The notes beneath the pieces are model-generated. The model was not told the DNA's origin. It saw only the letters and a program-made list of their open reading frames with translations, and did no database searches. Shown piece after piece: positions 24,275 to 32,783 of a DNA stretch of 64,000 bases. The DNA is from JBBRYB01 sp038238115 (GTDB lineage Bacteria > Actinomycetota > Actinomycetes > Propionibacteriales > Nocardioidaceae). The stretch is from NCBI GenBank assembly GCA_038238115.1, contig JBBRYB010000019.1:1-64000 (forward strand), in the 5' to 3' direction. Numbering within the stretch: the stretch's first letter is position 1; the number at the start of each line of letters is the position of its first letter. The position numbers were made by a program, and so were the translations under genes.

Positions 24275-25729
24275 GTGCAGCGACCTCTGGTAGTCGGATT
24301 CGACCTCGACATGACGCTCTTCGACACGAGGCCGGGTGTGAAGCGGGTGTGGGAGGCGCTGGCCGCCTCAACCGGCCTTGACGTGGACGCGGACCTCGTG
24401 GTCTCCCGGCTCGGCCTGCCGCTTGCTGCGGAGATGGCGAACTGGCTGTCGCCCGACCTCGTCGACGACCATGTCGCGCGCTACCGCTCCGTGTACGCCG
24501 ACCACGCCATCGGGCCTACGCTCCTGCTGCCCGGCGCGCGTGGCTCCCTCGAGGCGGTCAAGGCGGCAGGAGGACAGACGGTGGTGGTGACCGCGAAGCT
24601 CGCCGCCCATGCACAGCTGCACGTGGACCATGCCGGGCTCGACGTTGACATGGTCGTCGGCGACGTCTGGGGCGAGGGGAAGGGCAGCGTGCTGGTCGAG
24701 CACGGCGCGTCGGTGTATGTCGGCGATCACGTCCTCGACGTCGCAGGCGCCCGGGTTGGCGGAGCGGTCTGCGTAGCGGTGGCGACGGGACCCTGCACGG
24801 CTGACGAGCTGGCCGCGGCCGGTGCCGACGTCGTCCTGGCCGATCTCACCGAGTTCCCGCAGTGGCTGGAGCGGCATCTCCTCGAGCGGCGGCTTGTCGC
24901 GCTGGATGAGCGGTTGCGTGACCTGGGCACCGTCATGGTGGCGTTTAGCGGCGGCGCCGACTCGGCATTTCTCCTCGCGGCGGCCGCGCGGGCGTTGGGA
25001 ACCGACAAGGTGGTGGCGGCGACCGCGCTTTCCGATTCGCTGCCCGAGGCCGAGCGGGGACCGGCCCAGGCGTTCGCCGCCCAGCTCGGAATCCGGCATG
25101 TCAGCCCGTCGACCCACGAGATGGAGCGGGCGGGATACCGGTCTAACGCGGGTGACCGTTGCTACTTCTGCAAGGCCGAGCTCGTCGAAGTACTCACGCC
25201 GCTCGCCGCCGAGCTCGGGCTCGCGGTCGTCGCAACCGGCACCAACGCGGACGACGCGCTGGCCGGGTTTCGCCCCGGCATCCGGGCAGCGGCCGAACGC
25301 GGTGCGGCCACCCCCTTGCTGGATGCAGGCCTCACCAAGGCCGACGTACGGGCGGCGTCACAGGCTTGGGGGCTGCCGACGTGGGACAAGCCGGCAGCGG
25401 CCTGCCTGTCGTCTCGGATCGCCTACGGCATCGAAGTGACGCCCGCACGGCTGTCCCGGGTCGAGCGGGCCGAGGTCGCCGTCCGGGCGGCGCTCGCCGA
25501 CCACGACATCGTGACCGCCCAGCTGCGGGTGCGCGACCTCGGCGACGAAGCCCGGGTGGAGATCGACCCGGCAGCTGTGGCCAGCCTCGGCGGCGGCGAC
25601 GATCCTGCGATGCACAGCGTGCTCGACGCCGTCCGCGCCGCCGGGTTTCCCGCCGCCTCGGTCGACCCTTCGGGCTTCCGGTCCGGATCGCTGAACGCCC
25701 TCCTGCCCGATCCCCAACGCTACCGCTGA
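24275..25729 (+). CDS. HAD hydrolase - LarE-like sulfur transferase fusion
   Basis: A 484-residue fusion. Residues 1-205 are a HAD-superfamily domain with the nucleophile motif DLDMTLFDT, motif II VVVTAKLAAHA and the acidic motif YVGDHVLDVAGARV. Residues 215-484 match LarE, a PP-loop ATP-dependent sulfur insertase of nickel-pincer nucleotide synthesis: SGGADS at 225-230, GDRCYFCKAEL (C296, C299), GTNADDALAGFRPG and KPAAACLSSRI, whose C377 aligns with the sacrificial cysteine. The valine of the family SGGVDS is alanine here. GTG 24275 is used because HAD motif I follows nine codons later. No larB, larC or lactate racemase gene is in the window. Confidence 0.88.
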   Translation: MQRPLVVGFDLDMTLFDTRPGVKRVWEALAASTGLDVDADLVVSRLGLPLAAEMANWLSPDLVDDHVARYRSVYADHAIGPTLLLPGARGSLEAVKAAGGQTVVVTAKLAAHAQLHVDHAGLDVDMVVGDVWGEGKGSVLVEHGASVYVGDHVLDVAGARVGGAVCVAVATGPCTADELAAAGADVVLADLTEFPQWLERHLLERRLVALDERLRDLGTVMVAFSGGADSAFLLAAAARALGTDKVVAATALSDSLPEAERGPAQAFAAQLGIRHVSPSTHEMERAGYRSNAGDRCYFCKAELVEVLTPLAAELGLAVVATGTNADDALAGFRPGIRAAAERGAATPLLDAGLTKADVRAASQAWGLPTWDKPAAACLSSRIAYGIEVTPARLSRVERAEVAVRAALADHDIVTAQLRVRDLGDEARVEIDPAAVASLGGGDDPAMHSVLDAVRAAGFPAASVDPSGFRSGSLNALLPDPQRYR

Positions 25730-25770
25730 TCCCTCGAGTCGCTCCCCCTTCCCGGCCCCCCGCCGCCTGC

Positions 25771-25814
25771 ATCTGCCATGTGAACACTGACTGTGCAGTG
25801 TTCACATGGCAGAT
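25771..25814. promoter_or_regulatory. Perfect 19-bp inverted repeat with 6-base loop
   Basis: Left arm ATCTGCCATGTGAACACTG (25771-25789), loop ACTGTG, right arm 25796-25814 exactly complementary. It sits 42 bases after the HAD-LarE stop and 122 bases before the cold-shock gene. It could act as a terminator for larE, but no T-run follows and the arms are less GC-rich than the other terminators here, so a protein-binding dyad or a mobile small repeat is equally possible. Confidence 0.75.
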
Positions 25815-25877
25815 CCGCCGTGGAGTGTGTATTTGCCCTCCGCACATGTGCCTCGCAGCCTGTAGGATTGAGGCACT

Positions 25878-25897
25878 GCCCCCGTGACAGCGGGGGC
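25878..25897 (+). promoter_or_regulatory. Hairpin in the cold-shock gene leader
   Basis: GCCCCCG (25878-25884) pairs with CGGGGGC (25891-25897) across TGACAG and is followed by GTTGTTGTGTTT. It resembles a short intrinsic terminator or attenuator 38 bases ahead of the cold-shock start. A possible -10 box, TAGGAT (25863-25868), lies just upstream. Confidence 0.5.
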
Positions 25898-25935
25898 GTT
25901 GTTGTGTTTCGGGTCTGACTTTCGTGAGGTTCACA

Positions 25936-26322
25936 GTGCCAACGGGCAAGGTCAAGTGGTACGACGCTGACAAGGGCTTCGGCTTTCTCACCACCGACGA
26001 CGGGGGTGACGTCTTCGTGCGCTCGGACTCTCTGCCGTCAGGCGTTGAGTCGTTGAAGTCGGGCAGCCGCGTGGAGTTCGGACTCGTCCAGGGGCGCAAG
26101 GGCGACCAGGCGATCCAGCTGAGCGTGCTCGAGCCCACCCCGTCGGTCGCCAAGGCCATGCGCAAGAAGCCCGAGGACATGGTCAACATCGTCGAGGACC
26201 TGATGAAGCTGCTGGAGAACCTCGAGCGGACCTATCGGCGCGGCCGTCATCTCGAGCCTCGTTCGGCCAAGCAGACCGCCACGCTGTTGCGCGCCCTTGC
26301 GGCCGAGCTTGAGCTGAGCTGA
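25936..26322 (+). CDS. Cold-shock domain protein, extended actinobacterial form
   Basis: A 128-residue protein. Residues 1-66 are a cold-shock RNA-binding fold with RNP1 KGFGFL and RNP2-like DVFVRS, starting PTGKVKWYDADKGFGFL. About 60 further residues (SVAKAMRKKPEDMVNIVEDLMKLLENLERTYRRGRH) form a helical basic tail found in the long actinobacterial version. GTG 25936 matches the conserved start; GTG 25924 would add four residues. Linkage with the MFS, DUF3027 and DUF2530 genes is a recurring actinobacterial arrangement. Confidence 0.93.
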   Translation: MPTGKVKWYDADKGFGFLTTDDGGDVFVRSDSLPSGVESLKSGSRVEFGLVQGRKGDQAIQLSVLEPTPSVAKAMRKKPEDMVNIVEDLMKLLENLERTYRRGRHLEPRSAKQTATLLRALAAELELS

Positions 26323-26510
26323 CCCGGGTCTAGAGCCTCGTTCGGCCAAGCAAACCGAGCTTGAGCTGGCCCGGTCTCGGGTTGAGTTGACCGTTCAGCC
26401 CGGCCGAGCTTGCGCTGAGCTGACCCGGTCTCGGGCCGAGCTGACGTTCAGCCGGTCGGGCTGAGCTGGCCGTTCGGCCCGGTTGGGCTGAGCTGACCTG
26501 GCTCAGCCAG
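26303..26510. repeat. Degenerate duplications of the cold-shock gene 3' end
   Basis: A 20-base segment of the coding region (GAGCCTCGTTCGGCCAAGCA, 26254-26273) recurs exactly at 26333-26352, past the stop. CCGAGCTTGAGCTG (26303-26316) recurs at 26355-26368, with a one-base variant near 26403. GAGCTGACC[C]GGTCTCGGG and GAGCTGACGTTCAGCC variants continue to about 26510, ending in CTGGCTCAGCCAG. This looks like repeated partial duplication of the gene terminus, or slippage, between convergent genes. Confidence 0.7.
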
Positions 26511-26521
26511 GGGCTGGGCGG

Positions 26522-28078
26522 TCACGCAGGGCCGGGTCGGGCGCGTGCAGCCGAACGGTTCGCGACGACGAGGCCGCGCAGCACGAAGACGAGCCAGCCG
26601 ATCAGCAGCGCAGCCACGATGAAGAGGCCGAGCTTCGCGACCAGCGGCATGAACACGCCGACGAAGCCCCCGATGACCCAGGACAGCTGGAGCAGGGTCT
26701 CCGATCTGGCGAAGACGCTGGTCCGCACCGCCTCGGGGACTTCGCGCTGGATCAGGGCGTCCAGGGAGAGCTTGCCGAGTGACTGGCTCATGCCGGCCAC
26801 CAGCCCGAGCACCATGGCGGGAATCAGACCGAAGAACAGCGCGGCGTAGACCGCGGCGACGGCGTCGACGACGAGTGTGATCAACACGATGCCCTCCGGT
26901 TTGCGGGCGCGCAGCGTCGAACCGGTGAACGTGCCGAGCGTGCTGCCTACGCCGGCCGACCCGATGACGAGTGCGAGCAGCAAAGTCTTGCGGTCCTCCC
27001 AGCCCTGGATCGGCTCGTTGCGCAGCAGGAACGCCATGAACATCGTGAGGAAGCCCGACAGCACCCGCAGCCCCGCGTTGCAGCGCAAGGCGGTGACAAC
27101 GACAGGTGTGACGCCGAACCTGCGTGCACCGTGACCGGACTCGGTCATGTCGCGTATCCCTACCTGCTCCTCGCCGGTCGAGGAGTCGACCCGCGCCGGC
27201 AGCAGGATCGCGAGCACGGTGCCGGCGATGAAGACGAGAGTGGCGTAGCGCAACGACCAGTCCGGCCCGATCCAGGAGGTCAGCCCTGCGATCGGGGCGG
27301 AGATGGCGGCTCCAGCGATGCCGGCGAGCGAGATGCGGGAGTTGGCCTTGACCAGGGTGAGTCCGTCAGGAATCACCCGGGGTACGGCGGAGGCCCGCGT
27401 CACGCCGTACGCCTTCGACGCGATCAGGCAGGCGAGCGCCGCCGGAAACATCCAGGCCGACTCGCTCGCGACCGCTCCGGCGAGTGACCAGCAACCGAGC
27501 GCCCGCAGCGCCATGGTGGCTCCGATGGCCCAGCGTCGGCCGCGGCGGAAGCGGTCGAGGAATGGCCCGATCAGCGGCGCCATCACCGCGAAGGGCAGCA
27601 TCGTGATGCCGAGGAACAGCGCAATCTGCCCGCGTGCCTGGTCGCTCGGCACCTGGAAGAACAACGTGCCTGCCAGCGAGATCGCGAGCGCCGCGTCGCC
27701 CGCGGCGTTGAACGCGTGCAGCTCGATCAGCCGGTAGAGCCCGGTCTCACCTGCGCCGCTGGCTGAGGATGCGCGCCGCGCCACGCGGAACGCCCCTGAG
27801 GCCGCTCGTCCGGAGAACTGCGCGGCCCGGCGTCCCGCCATGGTTGCCTTGCGCGCGCGGGCCTGGTCGGCGGGAGACCGCCCGCGACTGCCCGCGAGGT
27901 GACCCGTCAACCCGTAGTCGGGGCCCGCCGCGCCCGGGCTGCCAGCATCGGAATCCGAAGCACCTGAATTCACAGCACCAGGACTCACCGTGCCGGGACT
28001 CACCGCACCGGGACTCACAGCACCGGGGGCAGAACCGCCGGCGGTGTTGGCGCGGTGGTCCTCGGCATCGGGTGGCAC
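26522..28078 (-). CDS. MFS transporter
   Basis: A 518-residue major facilitator with about twelve hydrophobic segments from residue 115 on (AALAISLAGTLFF; IALFLGITMLPFAVMAPLIGPFLDRFRRGRR). The first 110 residues are a soluble Gly/Ala/Ser/Pro-rich stretch with GAVSP-type pentapeptide repeats encoded by 15-base tandem units (about 27975-28040), then an Arg-rich region. LDRFRRGRR resembles the loop 2-3 motif A of MFS proteins. Its place between the cold-shock gene and DUF3027 is conserved in related bacteria. Substrate unknown. Confidence 0.88.
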   Translation of the reverse strand: MPPDAEDHRANTAGGSAPGAVSPGAVSPGTVSPGAVNSGASDSDAGSPGAAGPDYGLTGHLAGSRGRSPADQARARKATMAGRRAAQFSGRAASGAFRVARRASSASGAGETGLYRLIELHAFNAAGDAALAISLAGTLFFQVPSDQARGQIALFLGITMLPFAVMAPLIGPFLDRFRRGRRWAIGATMALRALGCWSLAGAVASESAWMFPAALACLIASKAYGVTRASAVPRVIPDGLTLVKANSRISLAGIAGAAISAPIAGLTSWIGPDWSLRYATLVFIAGTVLAILLPARVDSSTGEEQVGIRDMTESGHGARRFGVTPVVVTALRCNAGLRVLSGFLTMFMAFLLRNEPIQGWEDRKTLLLALVIGSAGVGSTLGTFTGSTLRARKPEGIVLITLVVDAVAAVYAALFFGLIPAMVLGLVAGMSQSLGKLSLDALIQREVPEAVRTSVFARSETLLQLSWVIGGFVGVFMPLVAKLGLFIVAALLIGWLVFVLRGLVVANRSAARARPGPA

Positions 28079-28181
28079 TTCTCTATCCTGCCTTGCGTGA
28101 GCGACAACCGGGGCGCTCCCGAGAGGCCAGCCCCGACAAACCTGTCAGACGAACCTTGCCTGATTCGTCAAAGCCGCTCCC

Positions 28182-29009
28182 ATGGGGGAGAATCAGGCCG
28201 TGGCTGCCACAACCCGGTCCCTTAAAGCCGACCCTGCGCTGGTCGCCTCCACGGACGTGGCGCGCGCCGCGCTCGCCGAGGAGGTGTCGACCGACCAGTT
28301 CGGCGAACACCTGGGCACGACGGCCGAAGCCGAGCGCGTGGTCACCCACTTCTTCGCGGCGACCAAGGCCGGGTACGCCGGATGGCGATGGGCCGTGACG
28401 CTGGCTCGCGCGCCGCGGCAGAAGGCCGCAACCGTCGACGAGGTGGTGCTCCTTCCCGGGTCAGGCGCCTTGACCGCGCCGGCCTGGGTTCCGTGGAAGG
28501 ACCGGGTCGCCAAAGACGATCTCGGCCCGGGTGACCTCGTGCCCGTGACCGAGGACGACATCCGCCTGGTCCCGGGTTATCTGGTCGGCGACGAGGCCTT
28601 GGATGCGCAAACGGCGCGTGAGGTCCGTGACGTGACCCGCGAGCTTGGCCTCGGACGTGAGCGGGTGCTCTCGGTCGAGGGCCGCGAGGAGGCGGCCGAG
28701 CGCTGGATTTCGGGATCGGGCGGCCCGGACACTCCGATCGCGCAAGCTGCGCCGGCTCACTGTGCGTCGTGCGGCTTCCTGGTTCGTCTGAGCGGACCGC
28801 TCGCGGGGAGCTTCGGCGCATGCGCCAACGCGTCGTCGCCGAGTGACGGTCAGGTGGTGTCCTGCGACCACGGCTGTGGCGCCCATTCCGACGTACGCCC
28901 GGAGCAGTCGCAGCACCAACCCTCCTCCAGTAACCCGGTGCACGACACGCTCACCTGGGATACGTGGGACACCTGGGGCGACAGCGAGATCGAGGTCATC
29001 ACCCGTTGA
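28182..29009 (+). CDS. DUF3027 family protein
   Basis: A 275-residue soluble protein of the actinobacterial DUF3027 family. The core FAATKAGYAGWRWAVTLARA, VLLPGSGALTAPAWVPWKDR and RLVPGY-type motifs are visible, followed by a Cys/His-rich end (APAHCASCGFLVRLSG; SCDHGCGAHSD) that may bind zinc. ATG 28182 gives MGENQAVAATTR; GTG 28200 is an alternative start. Function unknown. It is divergent from the MFS gene and convergent with DUF2530. Confidence 0.9.
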   Translation: MGENQAVAATTRSLKADPALVASTDVARAALAEEVSTDQFGEHLGTTAEAERVVTHFFAATKAGYAGWRWAVTLARAPRQKAATVDEVVLLPGSGALTAPAWVPWKDRVAKDDLGPGDLVPVTEDDIRLVPGYLVGDEALDAQTAREVRDVTRELGLGRERVLSVEGREEAAERWISGSGGPDTPIAQAAPAHCASCGFLVRLSGPLAGSFGACANASSPSDGQVVSCDHGCGAHSDVRPEQSQHQPSSSNPVHDTLTWDTWDTWGDSEIEVITR

Positions 29010-29043
29010 GCCGCGGCGGCGACGCTCGAAGCGGCGGTGACGC

Positions 29044-29424
29044 TCAGAGACCGGCCGCGCCGAGCGGGCTGGTCTCGACCTCCTGCTCCGGCGACGTCGC
29101 CAGGCGCCTACGACGGCGCCGACAGTACTCCAGGCCGAGCAGCCCCAGCCCGACCCCGGCGAGGCACGTCCACAGCCACCAGGCGCGGCCGTGGTCGACC
29201 AACGTGGAGTAGAACGGCAGCAACCCCACGAAGGCGATCAGCCAGAGCACGGTGCCGACGGTGACGGTCCGCACCCCGGTGACGTCGAGCGGTTGCACTG
29301 TGCCCGTGACATACGTCTTGCGTCGGGTGTCGCCCTTGTCGATCCCGGGAGGCTCGCCGAAGGCGTCCGGATCGCTCACCGCCTGAGTCGGGGGGTCCGT
29401 CCGCCTGCCTCGCCGCTCGATCAC
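29044..29424 (-). CDS. DUF2530 family membrane protein
   Basis: A 126-residue protein with two transmembrane segments (VTVGTVLWLIAFVGLLPFY; WWLWTCLAGVGLGLLGLEYC) after the conserved VQPLDVTGVRTVTVGT, and a basic CRRRRRRR stop-transfer tail. It matches DUF2530, which often accompanies DUF3027 and an NCS2 permease in actinobacteria. Function unknown. Confidence 0.9.
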   Translation of the reverse strand: MIERRGRRTDPPTQAVSDPDAFGEPPGIDKGDTRRKTYVTGTVQPLDVTGVRTVTVGTVLWLIAFVGLLPFYSTLVDHGRAWWLWTCLAGVGLGLLGLEYCRRRRRRLATSPEQEVETSPLGAAGL

Positions 29425-29508
29425 CCGACCAGAGTACGCCGTTGGAAAGTCCGCGTTTCGCGGGCTCGAACCGTGGTAGCGACCGGGCCGTCGCCCTAAG
29501 GTGAGCGC

Positions 29509-31005
29509 GTGAGTTCTCCCTCAAAGACCCAGGCGCCAGGCATGGTGTCGGCGCTGGACAGGTACTTCGCCATCACCGAGCGGGGCTCCACCATCAGCAG
29601 TGAGCTGCGAGGTGGCATCGTCACCTTCTTCACGATGTCCTACATCGTGGTCCTCAACCCGTTCATCCTCGGGGCTGCCCTCGACGTCGACGGCTCGTTC
29701 ATCACTGGAGGCAGCAACGGCGCAGACCTGGCCCAGATCGCCGCGGTGACCGCGCTCGCCGCCGGCGTGTTGACGATCCTCATGGGCGTGGTCGCGAACT
29801 ACCCGCTCGCCATCGCCGCCGGCCTGGGACTCAACGCGTTCATCGCCTTCACCGTCGCGGCGGGCATGACCTGGGCTGATGCCATGGGTCTGGTCGTCCT
29901 CGAGGGCATCATCATCTTGGTCCTCGTGCTCACCGGCTTTCGGACCGCGGTGTTTCGTGCTGTGCCGCGCCAGCTGAAGATCGCCATCAGCGTCGGCATC
30001 GGCTTGTTCATCACGCTGATCGGCTTCTTCGACGCGGGCTTCGTCAACCGCCCGTTCACGGCGAACTCGCCGCCTCTCGAGCTGGGCATAGGTGGGGTAC
30101 TGACCGGGTGGCCGGTGCTCGTCTTCGTGCTGGGCCTGCTCCTCATGGTCACGTTGTACTCCCTGCGGGTGAAGGGCGCGATCCTCATCGGCATCATCGT
30201 GGCCACCGTGATCGCCATCGTGATGGAGGCCATCGGTAGCTTCGGCAACCAGGGCTACGACTTCGTCAAGAACGAGCTCGTCAACCCCGGGGGCTGGAAC
30301 CTCACCGACCCGAAGGTCCCCGACTCGGTGGTGAAGACACCTGACTTCTCATTGCTCGGCAACTTCTCGCTGTTCGGCGGTTTCGCGGACGCCGGGATCG
30401 TCACGGCGACGCTCTTCGTCTTCACACTGCTCCTGGCAGACTTCTTCGACACGATGGGCACGATGACGGCGATCGGCGCCGAGGCCGGCCTGCTGGATGA
30501 GACCGGGATGCCTCCGCACACGCAGCGCATCCTGGTCGTCGACTCGCTGGCCGCCGCGGCGGGAGGCGCTGCCTCGGCGTCGAGCAACACGTCATACATC
30601 GAATCGGCATCCGGCGTCGGCGAAGGTGCCCGCACCGGTCTCGCGAGCGTCGTGACAGGTGTGCTGTTTCTGCTCACCACGTTTCTTGCGCCGCTCGTGG
30701 CGGTGATCCCCCAGGAGGCGGCAGCGCCCGCGCTCGTCCTTGTCGGCTTCTTGATGATGAGCCAGGTCAAGGACATCGACTGGGATGATGCCGAGATCGC
30801 GATCCCGGCGTTCCTCACTATCGTGCTGATGGCGTTCTCCTACTCGATCTCGGCCGGGATCGGCGCCGGCTTCATCGTTTACGTCGTGCTCAAGGTCGCC
30901 CGGGGCAAGGCGGCCGCGCTGCACCCGCTGATGTGGGTGATCGCCGTGATGTTCGTGCTCTACTTCGCCATCAACCCGATCGGCGGCTGGCTGGGCGTCA
31001 GCTGA
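29509..31005 (+). CDS. NCS2 family nucleobase permease (AzgA/PbuG-like)
   Basis: A 498-residue membrane protein of the AzgA branch of the NCS2 (uracil/xanthine) family, probably taking up guanine, hypoxanthine or adenine with protons. The N-terminus has ERGSTISSELRGGIVTFFTMSYIVVLNP, and then GLGLNAFIAFTV, the family substrate-site region LLADFFDTMGTM, and the amphipathic SSNTSYIESASGVGEGARTG. About 12-14 transmembrane segments are evident. GTG start at 29509. No purine riboswitch was seen in the short gap upstream. Confidence 0.93.
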   Translation: MSSPSKTQAPGMVSALDRYFAITERGSTISSELRGGIVTFFTMSYIVVLNPFILGAALDVDGSFITGGSNGADLAQIAAVTALAAGVLTILMGVVANYPLAIAAGLGLNAFIAFTVAAGMTWADAMGLVVLEGIIILVLVLTGFRTAVFRAVPRQLKIAISVGIGLFITLIGFFDAGFVNRPFTANSPPLELGIGGVLTGWPVLVFVLGLLLMVTLYSLRVKGAILIGIIVATVIAIVMEAIGSFGNQGYDFVKNELVNPGGWNLTDPKVPDSVVKTPDFSLLGNFSLFGGFADAGIVTATLFVFTLLLADFFDTMGTMTAIGAEAGLLDETGMPPHTQRILVVDSLAAAAGGAASASSNTSYIESASGVGEGARTGLASVVTGVLFLLTTFLAPLVAVIPQEAAAPALVLVGFLMMSQVKDIDWDDAEIAIPAFLTIVLMAFSYSISAGIGAGFIVYVVLKVARGKAAALHPLMWVIAVMFVLYFAINPIGGWLGVS

Positions 31006-31049
31006 TCGTCGCCAATGGCGTCGACCGGAGCGAAAGACCTGGGGAATTA

Positions 31050-31081
31050 ATTAGCATTGCTAATGAGTTACGCTAAGCGTA
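31050..31081 (+). promoter_or_regulatory. Twin palindromes over the marR promoter and start codon
   Basis: Two perfect dyads sit side by side: ATTAGCATTGCTAAT (31050-31064) and TACGCTAAGCGTA (31069-31081). Their centres are 18 bases apart, and the last base of the second is the A of the marR ATG. This AT-rich patch contrasts with the surroundings. It is the expected kind of site for autorepression by the MarR protein encoded next. The second dyad overlaps where a leaderless transcript would begin. Confidence 0.75.
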
Positions 31082-31530
31082 TGTCTACCCACGTCACCAG
31101 CCTCGCCCGTACCGATGCCGGCCTCGCCAGCTCGATGCGGGTTTCCGTCATGCGACTGTCGCGGCGGCTGCGTAACGAGCGTGACGCCAGCGACGACCTC
31201 AGCGCCAACCACCTCGCGGTCCTCGGGACCCTGTGGCGAGGCGGCGCCATGACGATTGGCGAGCTCGCTGCGGTCGAAAAGGTCCAACCGCCGTCGATGA
31301 CCCGCACCGTCAACTCCCTGTGTGAAAAGGGTCTGCTGACCCGCGCTGCGCACGCCCACGACAAACGCCTTGTGGTCATCTCTTTGACCGAGTCTGCTGA
31401 GCGGGTCATCGTCGAATCGCGCCGCCGCAAAGAAGCCTGGCTGACGCGCAGACTCCGCGAGCTGACCCCTTCCGAACGCCAGATCCTTCGCGATGCGGCA
31501 CCTATCCTAGAGCGCCTCTCCCACGCATGA
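31081..31530 (+). CDS. MarR family transcriptional regulator
   Basis: A 149-residue winged-helix regulator. The helix-turn-helix reads MTIGELAAVEKVQPPSMTR, followed by the wing LCEKGLLTRAAHAHDKRLVVISLT with the usual D-R pair. ATG 31081 lies directly on the palindromic site. Its stop overlaps the MFS start as ATGA, and the operon continues into a DinB/MPI-type gene, so it probably represses an efflux and detoxification operon. The ligand is unknown. Confidence 0.93.
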   Translation: MSTHVTSLARTDAGLASSMRVSVMRLSRRLRNERDASDDLSANHLAVLGTLWRGGAMTIGELAAVEKVQPPSMTRTVNSLCEKGLLTRAAHAHDKRLVVISLTESAERVIVESRRRKEAWLTRRLRELTPSERQILRDAAPILERLSHA

Positions 31531-32783
31531 GCCCTACCTTTCAAGCACTATCCATCCGCAACTTCCGCCTCTACTCCATGGGCGGCCTCATCAGCAACAC
31601 CGGAACCTGGATGCAACGCGTCGCCCAGGACTGGCTGGTGCTCGAGCTCACGCACTCCGGCACCGCCCTCGGCATCACCACCGGTCTGCAGTTCCTGCCG
31701 TTCCTGCTCGTGACGCCCTTCGCTGGCCTGATCGCCGACCGCTATCCCAAGCGGCGGCTCCTGATGGCCACCCAGCTCTCCCTGGCCGTGTCCGCCGGGC
31801 TGCTCGGGCTGCTGGCGGTCACTGGCACCGCGACCGTGTGGTACGTCTACGCCCTAGCGCTGCTCTTCGGCGTCGGTACGGCGTTCGACGCTCCCGCGCG
31901 TCAGTCGTTCGTGGTCGAGATGGTCGGCCGTGACAACCTGCCGAACGCCGTTGGGCTCAACTCCGCCTCGTTCAACCTGGGACGCATCGTCGGGCCCGGC
32001 CTGGCCGGTCTGCTGATCGCCGCGCTCGGATCCGGTGTCACCGCCACCGGATGGGTCATCTTGCTCAACGCGGTGAGCTACCTCGCGGTGATCGGCTCCC
32101 TGCGGGCGATGCACGGCTCTGAGCTGAGCCCGTCGCCTCTAGCAGTGCGCGCCAAGGGTGCCCTGCGTGACGGGGTTCGCTACGTGCTGGCCCGCCCCGA
32201 CCTCATCTTCGTGTTCATCGTGGCCTTCTTCGCCGGCACGTTCGGGCTGAACTTCCAGATGACCACCGCGCTCATCGCGACCGGCACCTTCCACAAAGGC
32301 GCCGGTGAGTACGGCCTGCTGGGCTCCGTGATGGCGATCGGCTCCCTGACCGGGGCCCTGCTGGCGGCGCGGCGCGGGTATCCGCGGCGGCTCGTGCTCG
32401 TGCTCGCGGCCGGATCCTTCGCCGTGGCGGAGATCGTGGCCGGGCTGATGCCGACGTACTGGCTGTTTGCCCTCTGGCTGCCGGTGGTGGGCGTGTGCGC
32501 GCTGACGATGCTGAACTCGCTGCAGACGGTCGTCCAGCTGAGCGTCGACGCCGATATCCGAGGCCGCGTGATGGCCCTCTACATGATGATCCTCATGGGC
32601 GGCACCCCGTTCGGGGCACCGGTCGTCGGCTGGGTAGGGGAAACGTTCGGCGCGCGTTGGACCCTGATCGGCGGTGGGCTGGCGACGCTGGTCGCCGTCA
32701 TCTTGGCGACCGCCTGGCTTATGCGGGCCCAGGACCTCCACATCTCGGATGTGTCGGTGCGCCATGCCAAGGTGGCGGCATGA
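31527..32783 (+). CDS. MFS efflux transporter (EntS/DitE-like)
   Basis: A 418-residue major facilitator of the MFS_3 (enterobactin exporter-like) group. Signs are the start NFRLYSMGGLISNTGTWMQR, LIADRYPKRRLL (motif A) and FDAPARQSFVVEMVGRDNLPNAVGLNS, which is highly typical of this subgroup. Twelve transmembrane segments are expected. Coupled by ATGA overlaps to marR upstream and the DinB/MPI-type gene downstream, it is the likely regulated exporter. Confidence 0.92.
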   Translation: MSPTFQALSIRNFRLYSMGGLISNTGTWMQRVAQDWLVLELTHSGTALGITTGLQFLPFLLVTPFAGLIADRYPKRRLLMATQLSLAVSAGLLGLLAVTGTATVWYVYALALLFGVGTAFDAPARQSFVVEMVGRDNLPNAVGLNSASFNLGRIVGPGLAGLLIAALGSGVTATGWVILLNAVSYLAVIGSLRAMHGSELSPSPLAVRAKGALRDGVRYVLARPDLIFVFIVAFFAGTFGLNFQMTTALIATGTFHKGAGEYGLLGSVMAIGSLTGALLAARRGYPRRLVLVLAAGSFAVAEIVAGLMPTYWLFALWLPVVGVCALTMLNSLQTVVQLSVDADIRGRVMALYMMILMGGTPFGAPVVGWVGETFGARWTLIGGGLATLVAVILATAWLMRAQDLHISDVSVRHAKVAA

